From: Lachnospiraceae bacterium | Lineage (GTDB): Bacteria; Bacillota; Clostridia; Lachnospirales; Lachnospiraceae | DNA length: 64,000 nt | NCBI GenBank assembly: GCA_015056815.1 | Contig: SVFN01000014.1 | Location: 1-64,000, forward strand | Direction: 5' to 3' | In this document: piece after piece, positions 1 to 10,416 of the stretch | Position numbering within the stretch: position 1 is the first letter of the stretch | Layout of the letters: every line of letters starts with the position of its first letter | Made by a program: the position numbers and the translations under genes | Notes under the pieces: model-generated | What the model saw: only the letters and a program-made list of their open reading frames with translations | Databases searched by the model: none | Told to the model about the DNA's origin: nothing

Positions 1-77
1 TGTCTTGTCTTGTCTTGTCTTGTCTTGTCTTGTCTTGTCTTGTCTTGTCTTGTCTTGTCTTGTCTTGTCTTGTCTTG
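1..77. repeat. TCTTG pentanucleotide tandem repeat, at least 15 copies
   Basis: After the first two bases the sequence is 15 uninterrupted copies of TCTTG, ending where it changes to AGTATATG. The window starts inside the array, so the true copy number is unknown. Because the unit is five bases, a slip of one unit shifts any reading frame crossing it. It could equally be the edge of an assembled contig, since such arrays break assemblies. Confidence 0.95.
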
Positions 78-550
78 AGTATATGCTTTCTATACTGAAT
101 GTCAAGTTATTTATCATAAAAAAATCAATCCTTTACATTATATATTCCTGCTTTTTTCTATCATGCCTCAACATATATGGTATCGGCATTTTAGGCTTTC
201 GCCTTAACCCCATTTTATACTTTGCTTCAGAATCGCCGTCCTGAATAAGTATGTTTTTATTATATCAAAATCCGGTTGTCATAACAAGGAATTTTTATCT
301 CAATCTAGTATTACGTTCAAATCAAAAAAAACAATAAGACACCGTAATACGACCGATTTCGACCCTTTTTTCTATATATTTCATTTATCTTTTATTAGGA
401 CTACATTTATCGACATAAATCTACACATACCTGTTTAAATATTTTTAAAAAATTACACATACAAATGCAAATTTTCATTTCTGGTAATTAGCAGATGGCT
501 CTTTTCCTTTCAGAATAAAACTTATTCCACAAATGAAAGGAGCAAATATT
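78..550. other. Gene-free AT-rich stretch
   Basis: I see no convincing gene here. The plus-strand ORF running out of the pentanucleotide array ends at 244 and its non-repeat part resembles no protein I know. The rest is AT-rich, with T-runs and no clear consensus promoter. It presumably holds the promoter of the HTH gene that starts at 551. Confidence 0.5.
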
Positions 551-784
551 ATGATTTCATTCAGACCTTTATTACGATATCTCAAGGAGCATGAGATATC
601 CATGTACCAGATGATTAAAGACGGAGTGATAACTCCAACAGAATCCACAAGGATTCGGGGAGACCACAATTTCAGACTTTCCTTCGTCGGAAGACTATGC
701 GAATATCTGGATTGTAAACCGGAGGATATCATAGAGTATATCCCATACGAACCCGATGAAGATAACGACTATGATATTTCGTAA
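551..784 (+). CDS. Cro/C1-type helix-turn-helix regulator (XRE family, small)
   Basis: This 77-residue protein is almost entirely one helix-turn-helix of the Cro/C1 type. It opens with a helix that includes 'LLRYLKEHEIS' and has the usual ending in which a DNA-reading helix is followed by 'LCEYLDCKPEDIIEY', as in YozG-like short regulators. I chose ATG 551 over 533 because AAAGGAG lies eight bases upstream of it. The gene stands alone on the plus strand and converges with the transfer operon, separated by a strong terminator. Such genes usually repress or time conjugation and excision genes of an ICE; that role is inferred. The acidic tail 'EPDEDNDYD' is unusual but harmless. Confidence 0.85.
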   Translation: MISFRPLLRYLKEHEISMYQMIKDGVITPTESTRIRGDHNFRLSFVGRLCEYLDCKPEDIIEYIPYEPDEDNDYDIS

Positions 785-889
785 CATGACAGTAACAACA
801 GATAGTAGTCTGTACTTTAGCAAATTAAGATAGTAATGAACTAAGTATGTTGAAGGAAGATAGTCATCTGCTTTTACATATCATGTTAC

Positions 890-939
890 AAAATAGAGGG
901 CAGTACATACGAATATCTGTATGTACCACCCTCTATTTT
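890..939. terminator. Bidirectional intrinsic terminator between HTH gene and transfer operon
   Basis: A long hairpin pairs AAAATAGAGGG with CCCTCTATTTT, and inside it AGTACATAC with GTATGTAC. The A-rich left and T-rich right flanks give U-tracts in both directions, which fits its place between convergent genes. Confidence 0.9.
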
Positions 940-954
940 AATAGGTTAGCAAAT

Positions 955-1638
955 TTAGCGAAATGGCGTATTTTCCTTATGATGCGGTGCTTCCCTACTC
1001 TCCTGCACTGACTTATCCTTTGCCTCTTTTATCTTTTCAGCCTTCTTCTCATGATAGACATTAAGTATCTCTCCGAATAGCTGCTCACGGAATTCCTTTG
1101 TTATAGGATAAGCTATCTCACGAAAGCTGTTTTCTCCTCCTCTTGCCTTGGTGCTCGACTTATATGCAGGCATGGAGACAAATTCACCGTTTCTGCCATT
1201 TACGATACTCACACTTCCGATTACGAAAGAATCTTCCAGATAGATACTGGCAAAGCCACGGAGATTGCTGCCATCCCTCTCATAAGGTGTTACCCTTACA
1301 TTAAATACAGGGGCTTCACTTCCTTCTCCAACAGATAGACCATCCTTATCCAGTGTGCCCGCCTTCTTCTTTTCATAAGCCTCTGTTATTGCTCCGGTAA
1401 ACTCCTGCTGAAATTCTGATGTGATGGGATTACAGATATCCTTATAGACAGGATTATTATACTCATCCACCTCAGAGGTCTTCTGGGACGGCATGGAGAC
1501 AAATACTCCCTGTCCGTCCTTCTTCTCTACGATGGCGATATTACGGACTACAAGACTGCCACCGAATACCACCGTTGCATATGCCTTGACACTGCTGTTT
1601 TCTCTGTTTACTTCATTGATCTTGATATTATAATTCAT
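955..1638 (-). CDS. Tandem SpoVG-domain protein
   Basis: The 227-residue protein contains two SpoVG-like domains in a row. Repeat one has 'AYATVVFGGSLVVRNIAIVE' followed by 'GVFVSMPS'; repeat two has 'GFASIYLEDSFVIGSVSIV' followed by 'GEFVSMPA' and an 'AYPITKEFR' helix. These match the 'FVVHDIRVIDG...GLFVAMPS...IAHPI' pattern of SpoVG, normally a single domain of about 90 residues that binds DNA or RNA. The second ATG (1638) is preferred because AGGAG lies seven bases upstream, while ATG 1644 is too close. It is the last gene of the leftward operon, 50 bases after the sortase. ICEs of this type commonly carry SpoVG proteins; their function there is not known to me. Confidence 0.85.
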   Translation of the reverse strand: MNYNIKINEVNRENSSVKAYATVVFGGSLVVRNIAIVEKKDGQGVFVSMPSQKTSEVDEYNNPVYKDICNPITSEFQQEFTGAITEAYEKKKAGTLDKDGLSVGEGSEAPVFNVRVTPYERDGSNLRGFASIYLEDSFVIGSVSIVNGRNGEFVSMPAYKSSTKARGGENSFREIAYPITKEFREQLFGEILNVYHEKKAEKIKEAKDKSVQESREAPHHKENTPFR

Positions 1639-1688
1639 ACTCATTCTCCTGTTCTGCGCACTTATACGCCTTGTCCATTGTCTGTAAG

Positions 1689-2321
1689 TTACTTATGTGA
1701 CTGTTTAATTCTGTCCGTCTGACCGTCACCGCCAGAAGACAACCTGCACCTGCACACAAATCTCTCAGTACCATGATAGGCGCAGGTAAAAAGAGTAAGA
1801 CACTCCTCATCACTCTCCTTACGCACCGATGCATCATAAGGTCCCACGATAAAGGTATCTGCCACCTCATAGGTATGGACTACCCTATTCTTATTTGTTA
1901 CCACGACCTTTGCACCGGTTTTTATATCAGATAGATTGGTGAAGAATATCCCTCTCCTGCTTCCGTTATGCCCTGCAAGGACACAGTTGCCTTTCTCACA
2001 CAGCCCTGCCGTCTCCATCAGATGCCCTATTCCCATATTCAGTTGTTCATCCCCCGCACCTTCAAATACCGGATACTTAATTCCGAGACTCTCAATCTCA
2101 ATAATGCCGATGGCACTCTCCGGTATCTTATCGGCTGTCTTCTCTTTACTGTTGCCGGTTTTGACTTTTTCCTCCTTATCATCTTCCTTATCCTCTCCCA
2201 TCTGTTCTATCTCTTCTATATAATGCTCCGCCTGCTTCTTATCTCTTACACGGATAAAAAAAGGAACTGTCATAATGGCAATTCCCACGAATATAAGTAT
2301 TAATGCTTTTTTACTGCTCAT
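1689..2321 (-). CDS. Sortase (class not assigned, class D-like)
   Basis: A 210-residue transpeptidase that attaches LPXTG-type proteins to the cell wall or to pilin partners. It has an N-terminal membrane anchor (about residues 5-25, '[17 protein letters not shown]'), a charged Lys/Glu linker, then the sortase barrel with catalytic His in 'LAGHNG' (about 119), Cys in 'TLFTCAYHG' (about 179) and Arg in 'ERFVCRCRL'. Its ATG overlaps the stop of the giant helicase gene by four bases, and GGAGGG lies upstream, so the two are translationally coupled. The only LPXTG substrate in the window is the CnaB adhesin about 25 kb away in the same element, which makes that the likely client. The C-terminus is short and Gly/Arg-rich. 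Confidence 0.92.
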   Translation of the reverse strand: MSSKKALILIFVGIAIMTVPFFIRVRDKKQAEHYIEEIEQMGEDKEDDKEEKVKTGNSKEKTADKIPESAIGIIEIESLGIKYPVFEGAGDEQLNMGIGHLMETAGLCEKGNCVLAGHNGSRRGIFFTNLSDIKTGAKVVVTNKNRVVHTYEVADTFIVGPYDASVRKESDEECLTLFTCAYHGTERFVCRCRLSSGGDGQTDRIKQSHK

Positions 2322-5300
2322 CTTGTATGCCCTCCTGTCTGATAGGTACTGTCTCTTTCCGCTACCTTGGACTCAGTCTTTTCCTCCTGCATATCTTCAC
2401 TGCCCTTATCCCTGTCAAGGTCAAGCTCCGCATTTATCTCATACTGTCTGGCGAGCTTCTGCTTTAATTCCTCTTCATATTCAAAGGGCTTCTCATAGTC
2501 TGCCTTTGCCTGCTCCATGCTTCTTGTGTATTCATCAAGCCTCTGCTCTAAAAATACTGCCTTTTCCTCTATCCCGTTAAAAGTATTCTCAAGTCTCATC
2601 ATAAGTCCTACCGGAGAGGTAGAGGTTTCTACACTGTATCCGGTCTTTCCGGTGAGTATCAGATAATTAACTCCCATAAAGTTCTTTTCCACGGAAAGTG
2701 AAAAACCTTTGTACTTTCCAAGCTCCGTTGTCACTCCGGTCTTTGCCTTGGCGATTGCGGCAATAAGTGCCGTACCACCATCCACTCTTTCATCATAGGT
2801 GGTCGAACCTACGGTTATGGAAAACTCCGGCTCCTTTGCCGACATCTCATCACGGTATATGATATCTGCCTTAACGCAGGCAAGCTTTTCCTTAGCAGCC
2901 GTAATAAGTTTTGGAAATCTTACAGTAAAATCATCCTGATTCCTGTAGTGATTCTGGTCGTATGAAGCCTTTAACAGTTTAAGTCTCTGCACATCATTAT
3001 CCACCTCCATCTTTTCCTTAATAAGAGGATTGCCTGTGGCTATCGCTTTTATCTCGGCATACTGGAATGTCACTTCATCTATATCCTCACAGCTTCTTGA
3101 TACGGATTTACTCGTCATGATCTGGGATATAAAACGCTGCTTATTCTCCACCACGCTCCATGAGTAGGCATCAAAGGTTCCCTTTGTCACATAGCGGTAC
3201 ACGGCAACCTCACTGTTCTCATTGCCCTGTCTGATACCACGTCCCTCACGCTGTTCGATACTGGACGGCTTCCAAGGGCAGTCTACATGATGCATGGCAA
3301 CAAGATGTGTCTGCACATTGACACCGGTTCCGCATTTATCGGTGGAACCTATCATTATCTTCTTTGTGCCCTGCCGCATTTCCCGAAAGAGCGCATCCCT
3401 CTGTGCATCTGTCTTGGCATCATGGACAAAGGCTATCTCTTCTGCCGGAATACCAAGCCTTACAAGCTCAGTCTTGATATAGTTATAAACGTCAAATTCA
3501 TGCCCAATCTTATAGTAGTTTTCATCCAACATTTCCTCTTTCCAACTGCTCTTAGGTGTGCCGATATCAGAAAAAACAAGCTGGGTTCCGATGATACCGG
3601 ACTGTTCAGCCTGTTTATACTCATTATAGATATTCTCTACCACCATATTCAGTTTTCCGTTTGGATTTGCCGGAGCTGTGGGTTCTAATAGTCTTGCATC
3701 TGTTCCGAGTAGTCTCGCATCATTGGTTATCTTAAGAAAATTATCTTCACTTGGGTCTACTCCGCCATTATGGATTGCCTCAGCACGTCTTACGAACTCT
3801 TCCATGACTTCCTTTGTGTACCAGTCCGGCTCGGCACTTCCTATTATATAGTTACCGCCCCGAAGCGACGGCACATCAAGGTCTAAGCTGTCACGCATTC
3901 TGATATCCGCCACCTCTTTAAAGAGGTTCATAAGCTCCGGCAGGTTCTTAAATCGGTTGAAGCGGTTGCGGAAACGAAATCCACTTCCCTCTACATTTAA
4001 TTCCAGTGCTGTTGTCACTTCTCCGAAGTTCGCCGCCCAACTGTCAAAATGATAAATACCGAGCTGCTCCAATACATCCTTTTGAAGAAAACACTGCATG
4101 ACATACATCTCGCACATGGTATTACTGATAGGTGTTCCGGTTGCAAAGACTATGCCCCTGCCTCCGTTCAGCTCCGAAAGATACTGACACTTCATGAACA
4201 TATCCATTGCTCTCTTGCTGCCGCCTCCGGTGATACCCGCTACATTGGTCATCTTGGAAAAGATACTCATATTCTTAAAAGCATGTGCCTCATCCACCAT
4301 GATGGAATCTATTCCCAATTCTTCAAAGGTTATCAGGTCGTCCTTCGGTGCATCGGTAAGCTCCTTTAGCTGTTCCTCCAGCCTTTTCCTTGCTGCTTCC
4401 ATCTGCTTGACTGTCCAGCGTTCTCCGTTGGAATCCTTTATCTCCTCTATGGCATAGGTTATCTCATTTATCTGTCTGTCAAGAAGCTCCTGCTGTCTCT
4501 CCTTTGATACCGGTATCTTCTCAAATTGAGAGTGGGACATGATGATGCAGTCATAATCTCCCGTGGCAATACGTGCTACAAACTGCTGTCTCTTCTTTTT
4601 TGCAAAATCATTCTCTGTTGCAACAAGGATATTTGCCGACGGATAAAGACGAAGAAACTCACTTGCCGTCTGCCCTATCAGTGGCTTCGGCACTACCATG
4701 ACAGTCTTATTCGCAAGTCCAAGTCTCCTCTGCTCCATACAGGCAGCCATCATCTCGAAAGACTTGCCCGCACCTACACAGTGGGCGAGCAGGGCATTGC
4801 CGCCCATTAAGATTCTCGCCACTGCGTTCTTCTGATGGTCCAAAAGATGGATATCGGGATTCATGCCCGGAAACTCCAGATGGGAACCGTCATACTCACG
4901 GAGCCGAATATTGTTAAAGGTCTCATTATAATAGTTCACATACTTCTGTCTTCGCTCCTGATCCTTCCATATCCAGTCCTTAAAGGCTTCCTTTATCTGA
5001 CTCTGCTTTTCTCTTGCAAGCATGGTTGCTTCCTTATTGACTACATAGTGGTACTTGCCTCCGCCATCGTCGATACGGTCTCTTACCGTTATGGTCCTTA
5101 AGTTCAGTGTATTCTCAAATATGGTATAGGCATCCATCCTTTTGGTTCCGTAGGTCTCTGTGGCTGATATGGAATTCCAGTCCTTTGCCTTATTCTCTAT
5201 GAACCATTCCATGGAATAGCGGTTAAGGTTTACCTTTATTCCGTTTTTGTAATAACTGTCCGATCTAGCCCATCTTGGAGTATGAAGCAGTTCATAGATA

Positions 5301-8300
5301 AATTCCTGATAATCCTCCGGCTCTATCCATGTCGTACCGATACCCACATCTATCTCTGATGCATCAAGGTCTTTGGGCTGTACCTTTGTAAGAGCTTCCA
5401 CATTTACTCCGAAAAGCTGTGGATATTCCTTTGCCTGTGCTTTGGCTATTCTTAATTTGTCCCTGACATTACCGGACAGATACTCATCCGCTGTCTCCCA
5501 GCCACGATTACGGTCATTCTCACTGTACTCTGCCGGGTTGCAGAATATCACTCCGCCAAGCTCCTCTATCAGCTTCTCTCTTCTAAGTCCCTGTATCACA
5601 TCATCCGAAAGGGATATATCCTCTATACTCTCCCCGGATTTTTCTGCTATCTCCTGCTTCATAGATGTGATATCCGGCGTATAGATAGATAGCATAAACG
5701 GGATATTTACCTTATTAAATTCATTGATTGAGATATTAAGAGCTTCCACTGCTGTCTCTACACTGTCAACCGACTGCTTCGCCTTAATGGTCTGTTTTGT
5801 GAACATCTCTGCTTTTGTCACATTTCCGTCTTCATCAAGGACTTCCAAGGAACAGAGCAGAGGATAATCACTGTCCTCACGAAATGCAAGGGCATTGCCA
5901 CGGCTGTTAATCGAGCCGTACTTTTTTACAAAGCTGTCGTACTTATCGTTTAGTTCTTTCTGCGCTTTTATAAGTTCTTCTTCGCTGCATCCTTCCATCT
6001 GTATGTTGATAAGATGTCTTGTTATCTGTCTTATCTCATGAAGTCCGAGTATTCTCTTCTTTACCGTATCTCCCGCATCCCACAGATACATCCTGCTGTC
6101 CTTACGGTAATAAATGCTGCCATCCACTACGGTAAAGGAAAAGTTCTTCACATCCGGGTCTGCCGGGATATCCTCGGTCAGTTCTTCTTCCGCATCCGAT
6201 ATCAGCTCAAAATCTTTCATCTCGGCATGGATATTATCTATGGCATTACTTACTGCTTCATATACATTGAAGTTCTCATCATCATTTACGCATATCGTAT
6301 AATTCGAAGTATCTCCGAACCTGCCTCTGTCGTACTGCATATGTCCGAGCATCATCTCCGGGTGCTCTGCAAAGTAAGAATTTACAGGTATCCCATCCTC
6401 AGTCATGCCAAGGTGTACCCAGTCCGGTTCCACTGCTATTTTCCTCTCCCTCTTCTGAAAGAAAAGGATATCGCTTGTGACTCTGGTTCCGGCACTACCT
6501 TTAAATACAGATTCCGGAAGTCTGACTGCACCTATCAGTTCTGCCCTCTCGGCAAGGTATTTTCTTACCATCGGGTTCTGCTTATCAAGGGTTCCTTTTG
6601 TGGTTATCACTGCCACGATACCGCCCGGTCTCGTCTGGTCTATCGCTTTTGCGACGAAATAATCATGTATTTTGAAGTTCAGTTTATTGTATTTCGGATC
6701 ATATACCTTATAATCTCCAAAGGGTACATTTCCTATGACCACATCGAAGAAGTTGTCGGGATAGGCTGTCTCTTCAAAGCCTTTTATCTCTATCTTCGCA
6801 CCGGGATACAGAAGCCTTGCTATCCTTCCACTGATACTGTCAAGCTCCACTCCATAAAGACTGCTTTCTGACAATTCCTCCGGCATACATCCGAAGAAGT
6901 TGCCAACACCCATGGACGGTTCAAGGATATTGCTCTTTGTAATGCCAAACTGACTGAGGGAATGTGTTATGGCACTTGCTACCATAGTAGACGTATAGAA
7001 AGCGCCATTGACGGATGCCCTCGCCGCCTTATATTCGCTGTCGGTAAGAAGCTCCTTTAATTCTGCATACTCATTCTTCCACGAATCGTTGCTGTCATCA
7101 AACACCTGAGAAAGACCTCCCCAGCCGACATAATTCGACATAATCCGCTGTTCTTCTGACGTGGCAGCTCTGTCTTCTGCCTCTATCTGCTTTAAGGTTT
7201 TTATAGCTTCTATGTTCCATGAATATCTTGTCTTGGCTCCGCCCTCTTTTGTGTCCCAGATGGTGAGACGAAAGTTTGTGGGAGTGATGTCTGATTCATG
7301 CAAAGTGTTATCGTTATCCGTAAGAGCAATATCAGATGTTATAGCACCTGTATTATTGCTTATAATATCAGTCTCGGAATGGTCTTCCGGTGAGTTCCCG
7401 ATTTCACCACGAATATAGTCGGGTACTCCCATCAACTCTGCTTCGTCCGGTATGGCATACTCGTCAAGTTCTTTGTCGAGAAGTGTATTCTCAGGGTCTT
7501 CCTCTGGCTGAAATTCACTTTCCTCTTCTGTATTATCCGTTATACTCTCAGCAGATTCTTCGTCAGAAATCTCTACATAGTCGGTATCTATGATGGAATT
7601 TTCAGATGGCTCCGGAGTGTAATAATCATTTGTAAGAATAAGTGCGGATATTATGGACTCTATACTGTTCCAACTGACATATCCCTCTTTTTCTCCTTCC
7701 TCATCACGCCACTGAAATCTCATACCCTTTGAAGTCTTAAAGGTGTCATACCCATGCAGTCCGTAACCCTCAAGCGGCCAGCCGGCACCACCAAGACCAA
7801 ACTCACTCTTGATGCGTCTGACCCTTTCGGATTTGATGGTTTCGGTCTTCATAATGTTATAGACACGCTTCTTGCCATCCACAAAGCCTGTTCCACGTTT
7901 TAAAACATATACAATATAATCATGCGGTACACTGTCCTCTATCTTTGGATTGAGAAAAGTATATTTACCCTCTTTTATATCCTGTTTCTCTTTTTCCGTA
8001 AGATAAGAATCCTGAAAAGAAAGAAGAGATAACTGCTCATAGCCGCTATCTCTTCTCTCTCCAAAGGTATCAATGTCCTTTAGTTCTTTATTCAGTTCTT
8101 CATCAATCTCATTTAGTGGTACTTGTTCACCACTTCGGCTATCACTATCTCCTCCGCCTGCATCATGCCCTGCTGTCTGATCTTCCACATCTCCATGGTG
8201 TCCGCCGGATTCTCCGGCTTGTGGCTTTTCAGATAGTTCTCCATCATCATGTCTATCATCCGGTACGCTTCCTCGTTCACCGGAGAAAGTACCTCCGTCA

Positions 8301-9232
8301 GTCTCCCGAATCGCTTCAGTGACCTGTACCTCTGATAATGATTCTCCTTCAGATAATCCATTGCCATCATTCCGTACTTGCCGAGCTTCGACAGATTCTC
8401 CTTCTCCATTATGATGTTCGGATATAACATTCCGTCCTGCCCCTCGCTGTAAGTCAGTGCTATGCTCATACTGCACTCTCCTTTCTTTCTCCATCTCATT
8501 TATGCTGCGACCTATCTCTCTTAATACCTCGCAGGATATATTACTGACAAATGTGCCAAGCTCATAAATCACATCTTCTTTATTAACCAACGTAATGTCA
8601 TCAAAGGTTGGCTTCTCATCTGTTAATTCAATCCCGCAGCGGTTCGCCACAACATAATAGATACTCCGGGTTACAAGGTCTGTCTCGCCCTCTTCCAAAC
8701 GTGTTCCCGATCTTTTAACAATCAAAGACTGAACAGCCTGTGTTACATTACTACGCATTGCGTAGTTTTCTTCTATTATGGCATCAATTCTTCCTTTTGT
8801 AAAGTCCCAGATTAATCTTTTTATTTCTTCCTGCTCTAATCCGGCTATATCCGGTATCTGTCCGTTATTTGCCAGATACTGCGCATAATGTTCAAGGTTC
8901 TCCCCCTCCATATTCCAAGTAAGCTGTCTCTTTCTGCCTCCGGTATCACTGATATCGAATACATAACGGCAATGCGGTGAAAGCGCTCTTGACGGATAAA
9001 TGGCGATACCCTTACTTCCACGGAGCACATAGCGGTCTACCTTTTTCCATGTATCATAATCTGCTACAAGTGTGCTGTTTGGCTTCTGTGCATAGACCAT
9101 GAGAATGTTGTCAAACTCATAGCGATAGATACGCCCGGTAAGACGCAGAACTTCCATCCAGTTCTCAGGACTTTTCGTAACCTCATGAATTGTCTCTCTG
9201 TATATCTGACTGACCATGTAATCTGCAATCAT
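2318..9232 (-). CDS. Giant ICE protein: N6-adenine-methylase-like plus SNF2/DEAH helicase fusion
   Basis: This 2304-residue protein is the large polyprotein typical of Tn1549-like elements. Residues about 1-130 form the ArdC/LtrC-like N-terminal region ('[17 protein letters not shown]'). Residues about 255-373 are a low-complexity Gly/Glu/Asp-rich linker. A Rossmann methyltransferase region follows, with motif I '[11 protein letters not shown]' (about 774) and motif IV 'GNVPFGDY' (about 835), where NPPY would be classical. The helicase has Walker A 'CVGAGKS' (about 1485), 'VDEAH' (about 1643), 'ATGTPISNT' and motif VI '[10 protein letters not shown]' (about 1997), ending in a coiled coil. It probably protects or remodels DNA entering a recipient; that is inference. 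GGAGG precedes the start. The variant motif IV leaves methylation activity uncertain. Confidence 0.93.
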   Translation of the reverse strand: MIADYMVSQIYRETIHEVTKSPENWMEVLRLTGRIYRYEFDNILMVYAQKPNSTLVADYDTWKKVDRYVLRGSKGIAIYPSRALSPHCRYVFDISDTGGRKRQLTWNMEGENLEHYAQYLANNGQIPDIAGLEQEEIKRLIWDFTKGRIDAIIEENYAMRSNVTQAVQSLIVKRSGTRLEEGETDLVTRSIYYVVANRCGIELTDEKPTFDDITLVNKEDVIYELGTFVSNISCEVLREIGRSINEMEKERRVQYEHSTDLQRGAGRNVISEHHNGEGESVEARQVRNDGNGLSEGESLSEVQVTEAIRETDGGTFSGERGSVPDDRHDDGELSEKPQAGESGGHHGDVEDQTAGHDAGGGDSDSRSGEQVPLNEIDEELNKELKDIDTFGERRDSGYEQLSLLSFQDSYLTEKEKQDIKEGKYTFLNPKIEDSVPHDYIVYVLKRGTGFVDGKKRVYNIMKTETIKSERVRRIKSEFGLGGAGWPLEGYGLHGYDTFKTSKGMRFQWRDEEGEKEGYVSWNSIESIISALILTNDYYTPEPSENSIIDTDYVEISDEESAESITDNTEEESEFQPEEDPENTLLDKELDEYAIPDEAELMGVPDYIRGEIGNSPEDHSETDIISNNTGAITSDIALTDNDNTLHESDITPTNFRLTIWDTKEGGAKTRYSWNIEAIKTLKQIEAEDRAATSEEQRIMSNYVGWGGLSQVFDDSNDSWKNEYAELKELLTDSEYKAARASVNGAFYTSTMVASAITHSLSQFGITKSNILEPSMGVGNFFGCMPEELSESSLYGVELDSISGRIARLLYPGAKIEIKGFEETAYPDNFFDVVIGNVPFGDYKVYDPKYNKLNFKIHDYFVAKAIDQTRPGGIVAVITTKGTLDKQNPMVRKYLAERAELIGAVRLPESVFKGSAGTRVTSDILFFQKRERKIAVEPDWVHLGMTEDGIPVNSYFAEHPEMMLGHMQYDRGRFGDTSNYTICVNDDENFNVYEAVSNAIDNIHAEMKDFELISDAEEELTEDIPADPDVKNFSFTVVDGSIYYRKDSRMYLWDAGDTVKKRILGLHEIRQITRHLINIQMEGCSEEELIKAQKELNDKYDSFVKKYGSINSRGNALAFREDSDYPLLCSLEVLDEDGNVTKAEMFTKQTIKAKQSVDSVETAVEALNISINEFNKVNIPFMLSIYTPDITSMKQEIAEKSGESIEDISLSDDVIQGLRREKLIEELGGVIFCNPAEYSENDRNRGWETADEYLSGNVRDKLRIAKAQAKEYPQLFGVNVEALTKVQPKDLDASEIDVGIGTTWIEPEDYQEFIYELLHTPRWARSDSYYKNGIKVNLNRYSMEWFIENKAKDWNSISATETYGTKRMDAYTIFENTLNLRTITVRDRIDDGGGKYHYVVNKEATMLAREKQSQIKEAFKDWIWKDQERRQKYVNYYNETFNNIRLREYDGSHLEFPGMNPDIHLLDHQKNAVARILMGGNALLAHCVGAGKSFEMMAACMEQRRLGLANKTVMVVPKPLIGQTASEFLRLYPSANILVATENDFAKKKRQQFVARIATGDYDCIIMSHSQFEKIPVSKERQQELLDRQINEITYAIEEIKDSNGERWTVKQMEAARKRLEEQLKELTDAPKDDLITFEELGIDSIMVDEAHAFKNMSIFSKMTNVAGITGGGSKRAMDMFMKCQYLSELNGGRGIVFATGTPISNTMCEMYVMQCFLQKDVLEQLGIYHFDSWAANFGEVTTALELNVEGSGFRFRNRFNRFKNLPELMNLFKEVADIRMRDSLDLDVPSLRGGNYIIGSAEPDWYTKEVMEEFVRRAEAIHNGGVDPSEDNFLKITNDARLLGTDARLLEPTAPANPNGKLNMVVENIYNEYKQAEQSGIIGTQLVFSDIGTPKSSWKEEMLDENYYKIGHEFDVYNYIKTELVRLGIPAEEIAFVHDAKTDAQRDALFREMRQGTKKIMIGSTDKCGTGVNVQTHLVAMHHVDCPWKPSSIEQREGRGIRQGNENSEVAVYRYVTKGTFDAYSWSVVENKQRFISQIMTSKSVSRSCEDIDEVTFQYAEIKAIATGNPLIKEKMEVDNDVQRLKLLKASYDQNHYRNQDDFTVRFPKLITAAKEKLACVKADIIYRDEMSAKEPEFSITVGSTTYDERVDGGTALIAAIAKAKTGVTTELGKYKGFSLSVEKNFMGVNYLILTGKTGYSVETSTSPVGLMMRLENTFNGIEEKAVFLEQRLDEYTRSMEQAKADYEKPFEYEEELKQKLARQYEINAELDLDRDKGSEDMQEEKTESKVAERDSTYQTGGHTR
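8113..8469 (-). CDS. tnpV: TnpV family protein, overprinted inside the helicase gene
   Basis: This 118-residue ORF lies wholly inside the giant gene, on the same strand but in a different frame. It resembles the TnpV family (transposon-encoded protein V): '[15 protein letters not shown]' early, '[20 protein letters not shown]' in the middle and '[12 protein letters not shown]' at the end, at normal family length. An AAAGGAG sits eight bases before ATG 8469, giving a better ribosome site than chance predicts inside coding DNA; the track's earlier start at 8499 is less likely. In the main frame the same bases encode a Gly/Glu/Asp-rich linker without domain character. That suggests the linker arose by reading through an older tnpV. 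The molecular function of TnpV is unknown. Confidence 0.75.
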   Translation of the reverse strand: MSIALTYSEGQDGMLYPNIIMEKENLSKLGKYGMMAMDYLKENHYQRYRSLKRFGRLTEVLSPVNEEAYRMIDMMMENYLKSHKPENPADTMEMWKIRQQGMMQAEEIVIAEVVNKYH

Positions 9233-9301
9233 AATGCCTGTTCCTCCTTATTATCTTTATCTGTAGACGGCTGCGAAACGCCGCAAGCCGCATAAATCGG
9301 A

Positions 9302-10360
9302 TTATCTTCCCTCTTTCTTCCGGATTGGGATATAATCCACACCTTTAAAATCATCTGCATCAAGGACTATCTCCCCTCTCTTGTATTTATCCATAAGCTC
9401 ATCTATGGCTTCTCCAAGATATCCTGCTTTGACACTCTCCGTTCTTGAAAGGACTTCCCGGATTTCGATATCAAACTCACCTTTTGAATTTGGCTCAAGT
9501 GACTTTCCATACTCCCTCTTTAATGCTGCAAAGTCTATCTCGGAGGGAATATTGGAAAGGTATACACCATGTCCCCATTCCATGGAAACATCTGACCTGT
9601 TCACCTCAAAATTCTTCTCTCCCCTCGCAATAGCAAGTTCCTCTTCTGACAGGTAGGTGAGGCTATCAAAATCAAGACATTCCAAAGAATACTCTATAAA
9701 ATCCTGCATAGTTTTATACTGCTCTGCTCCTACTATCTCTCCGTCAACTTCCGTGATAATCTTGAAGTTTTCAAGGTCAGCACTAACTTCGATATTGTGA
9801 TATTTTCCACTGCCATCTCCAATCGTGTCTTCTGTATAAGCAAGCTGAACAATCGGATACTCCTCAAAGGATGCTTCATGCCCAAACTCATTTTCACAGT
9901 AATCATTGATCAGCTTCTTTGCCCTGCCAAGTTCCTCTTCCGTAGCCTTTGGCATCTTTCTGAAAAAATCTACACCTATACCAACTATGAATGAGCCTGT
10001 CTTTATGTTCTGAAAAAGCATGTTGTGTTCTGTATACTTTTCAAGAATACGGTAATCGCTACCATTCAGGTTACGAACGATATCCCCCTCTCGCCAGTCC
10101 ACTTTCTGCCTTTCATAATGATAGCTGATAAGCTTTCTCGGTCTTAATCCTGCCTGATAATCTATCAGATCCATGAAGTCCCTTTCTGACATTTCCATAA
10201 TCCGTTCATCTGATAATTCAACACCAAGAGGCATAAGTCTGTCTCTTATCTCATTAAGAATTATCTGATGCCCGATAACGTTACTGCGGAGTACATTTAG
10301 TCCCGACTTTACTCTCTCACGGATATCTTCTATCTGCTCTTTTATTAAATCTTTGTTCAA
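9302..10360 (-). CDS. Conserved ICE hypothetical protein, unrecognised
   Basis: I do not recognise a named domain in this 352-residue protein. It is soluble, has no signal peptide, and reads as a mixture of alpha/beta segments, including 'NIEVSADLENFKIITEVDG' and 'YFSIECLDFDSL'-like acidic stretches; it may belong to the large-polyvalent-protein-associated domains common in ICEs. The track starts it at 10393, but that start lies within a terminator-like hairpin. GGAGG is instead eight bases before TTG 10360, which I take as the start. It lies between the wall hydrolase and the helicase giant, a position occupied by regulatory or accessory proteins in related elements. Confidence 0.7.
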   Translation of the reverse strand: MNKDLIKEQIEDIRERVKSGLNVLRSNVIGHQIILNEIRDRLMPLGVELSDERIMEMSERDFMDLIDYQAGLRPRKLISYHYERQKVDWREGDIVRNLNGSDYRILEKYTEHNMLFQNIKTGSFIVGIGVDFFRKMPKATEEELGRAKKLINDYCENEFGHEASFEEYPIVQLAYTEDTIGDGSGKYHNIEVSADLENFKIITEVDGEIVGAEQYKTMQDFIEYSLECLDFDSLTYLSEEELAIARGEKNFEVNRSDVSMEWGHGVYLSNIPSEIDFAALKREYGKSLEPNSKGEFDIEIREVLSRTESVKAGYLGEAIDELMDKYKRGEIVLDADDFKGVDYIPIRKKEGR

Positions 10361-10370
10361 TACATACACC

Positions 10371-10408
10371 TCCAAAAAATAAGGCAGTACCATAATTTGG
10401 CACTGCCC
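10371..10408 (-). terminator. Intrinsic terminator or attenuator after the wall hydrolase gene
   Basis: On the minus strand GGCAGTGCC pairs with GGTACTGCC across a short loop, followed by TTATTTTTT. It sits between the hydrolase stop codon and the ribosome site of the next gene, so it may reduce transcription of the downstream helicase-sortase genes. Confidence 0.75.
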
Positions 10409-10416
10409 GTTTCTTT

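Noticed and set aside
5-244. ORF of 79 residues made of repeated SCLVL
   Set aside because: It is the translation of the pentanucleotide array plus unrelated downstream sequence, with no ribosome site visible and no familiar protein features.
475-732. 85-residue minus-strand ORF
   Set aside because: Antisense shadow of the HTH regulator, which has a good ribosome site and clear fold.
1628-1870. 80-residue minus-strand ORF
   Set aside because: Out-of-frame shadow over the sortase end and SpoVG start, with no motif of its own.
6014-6871. 285-residue plus-strand ORF
   Set aside because: Antisense to the conserved helicase-methylase gene; composition is that of a shadow frame and no domain is recognisable.
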